DNA of 64,000 bases from JAGQOZ01 sp041399205 (GTDB lineage: Bacteria > Planctomycetota > Planctomycetia > Pirellulales > Pirellulaceae), in assembly GCA_041399205.1 (NCBI GenBank), contig JAWKTK010000014.1:62001-126000 (forward strand). The letters run 5' to 3'. The notes beneath the pieces are model-generated. The model was not told the origin of the DNA. It saw nothing but the letters and a program-made list of their open reading frames with translations, and did no database searches. A program made the translations under genes and the position numbers. Shown piece after piece: positions 63,450 to 64,000 of the stretch (its first letter is position 1; every line of letters begins with the position of its first letter).

Positions 63450-63731
63450 TTAACCGCCGCTGATGGCCGACACCAAGGCGACTTGGTCTCCGTCTGTAAG
63501 CGGTTGTTGGAGCACGTCGCCGCTGCACTGTTGGTCATTGATGCAGATGATCAAGGACGGCAGAAACCGGCCGTTTGGGTCCAGCGCGAACTGACGAAAC
63601 GTCGGCGAATGTTCCTTGTCCAAGCACGAAATCATCGCTTGAATGTTGGCATTGGGTGGCAAGTCAACAACGGTTTCGGCCAGTCCTAAAGCGGCTTTTA
63701 GTTGCGTGGTGAATTGAACGGTAATCTTCAT
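63450..63731 (-). CDS. moaD: MoaD/ThiS-like sulfur-carrier protein
   Basis: 93 residues, beta-grasp fold, ending in VSAISGG: the Gly-Gly tail that is adenylated and thiocarboxylated. Start MKITVQFTTQLKAALGLAET. It overlaps the upstream ABC-ATPase stop by 4 bases (ATGA at 63728-63731) and precedes the E1-like gene, so the three are translationally linked. Molybdopterin synthase small subunit is the likely role. Confidence 0.85.
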   Translation of the reverse strand: MKITVQFTTQLKAALGLAETVVDLPPNANIQAMISCLDKEHSPTFRQFALDPNGRFLPSLIICINDQQCSGDVLQQPLTDGDQVALVSAISGG

Positions 63732-64000
63732 TCAGAAACCTCGGCGGACGCGGATACCGAATCGGGCGATTCGTCCGTAATGTCGTGGATTTGTTGTTGG
63801 TGTAATCGAAAGATGCGATCACCCAGGATTTTCGCTTCGGAGCGACTGTGTGTGATGTGTAGCGCGGTAAAGCGAGCGACCGATTGAACTCGGCGAATCA
63901 CATCGTACAGCGTTTGACGAGTCGTTTCGTCAAGGGCGCTGAGTGGTTCGTCCAGCAGCAGAAACTTCGGGTGAAACGAGATCGCTCGGCCAAGTGCCAC
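63728..64000 (-). CDS. ABC transporter ATP-binding protein, C-terminal part
   Basis: Cut by the window edge. ALGRAISFHPKFLLLDEPLS (end of the signature helix and Walker B), ALDETTRQTLYDVIRRVQ (D-loop), then LHITHSRSEAKILGDRIF (H-loop His). With moaD and an E1-like gene following, a molybdate or tungstate importer ATPase (ModC type) is plausible but not shown. Confidence 0.75.
   Translation of the reverse strand: MALGRAISFHPKFLLLDEPLSALDETTRQTLYDVIRRVQSVARFTALHITHSRSEAKILGDRIFRLHQQQIHDITDESPDSVSASAEVSE

Overview
The window (about 52% GC by eye) looks like a chromosomal segment of a planctomycete, most likely a Pirellulales/Pirellulaceae member. The reasons are giant secreted proteins with dockerin repeats and an N-terminal ELLENRTLL-type motif, a Ser/Thr kinase fused to tetratricopeptide-like repeats beside a diverging ECF sigma factor, a PQQ-type beta-propeller protein, an FG-GAP/dockerin protein, GC-rich palindromic intergenic repeats, and weak or absent Shine-Dalgarno sequences. 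It contains no rRNA, tRNA or CRISPR that I can see.

Region 1 (1-9744) is housekeeping. A minus-strand classical (o-succinylbenzoate) menaquinone cluster reads menG(ubiE)-menF-menD-menH, then menB, menA and the start of a probable menC at the edge. Diverging from it are comB and a single-chain glycyl-tRNA synthetase. Hairpin repeats separate menH, menB and menA.

Region 2 (about 10050-35400) is a large chromosomal integron. A tyrosine recombinase (10050-11384) points in the same direction as the array (inverted integron layout). Its 3' side holds an attI-like junction at 11706/11707 and a Pc-like promoter. Then come 36 recognisable cassettes separated by 35 attC sites of about 135 bp. Cassettes carry small, mostly unnamed genes, among them many resembling antitoxin or immunity proteins (barstar-like, SUKH/SMI1-like, DUF1851/Tdi1-like, Imm11/Imm43-like), a macro-domain protein, DUF4262, DUF4304-like, a membrane-linked dual-specificity phosphatase, and an antisense BrnT-like/XRE toxin-antitoxin pair with its own promoter. 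Many cassette genes are frameshifted, and an eroded IS21 element with recognisable inverted repeats sits in the array.

The most interesting signals are in this array. (i) Almost every attC carries a near-consensus sigma70 promoter (TTGNNN, 17 bp, TGG-TACAAT) aimed at the next cassette. (ii) The recombinase lacks roughly 40 residues in the place where classical IntI proteins have their IntI-specific insertion, and it carries long N- and C-terminal extensions. (iii) Each cassette start is complementary to the start of its own attC over 9-14 bp, longer than the usual 7-bp core.

Region 3 (35400-64000) is again core genome: a secreted tyrosine/proline-rich protein, queG, an FHA protein / kinase / ECF sigma group, rnhA with a sensor histidine kinase that has a CxxCH motif, priA, nadD, a giant secreted protein with paired thioredoxin-like and cyclophilin domains, a zinc-ribbon membrane protein, an OB-HD ribonuclease-like protein, rnr, a glutathione peroxidase, a beta-propeller protein, an FG-GAP/dockerin protein with an in-frame stop, and moeB-like, moaD-like and ABC-ATPase genes. 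Single-base frameshifts in menD, moeB and the dockerin protein, and the many in the cassettes, mean that either consensus errors or real decay must be considered throughout.
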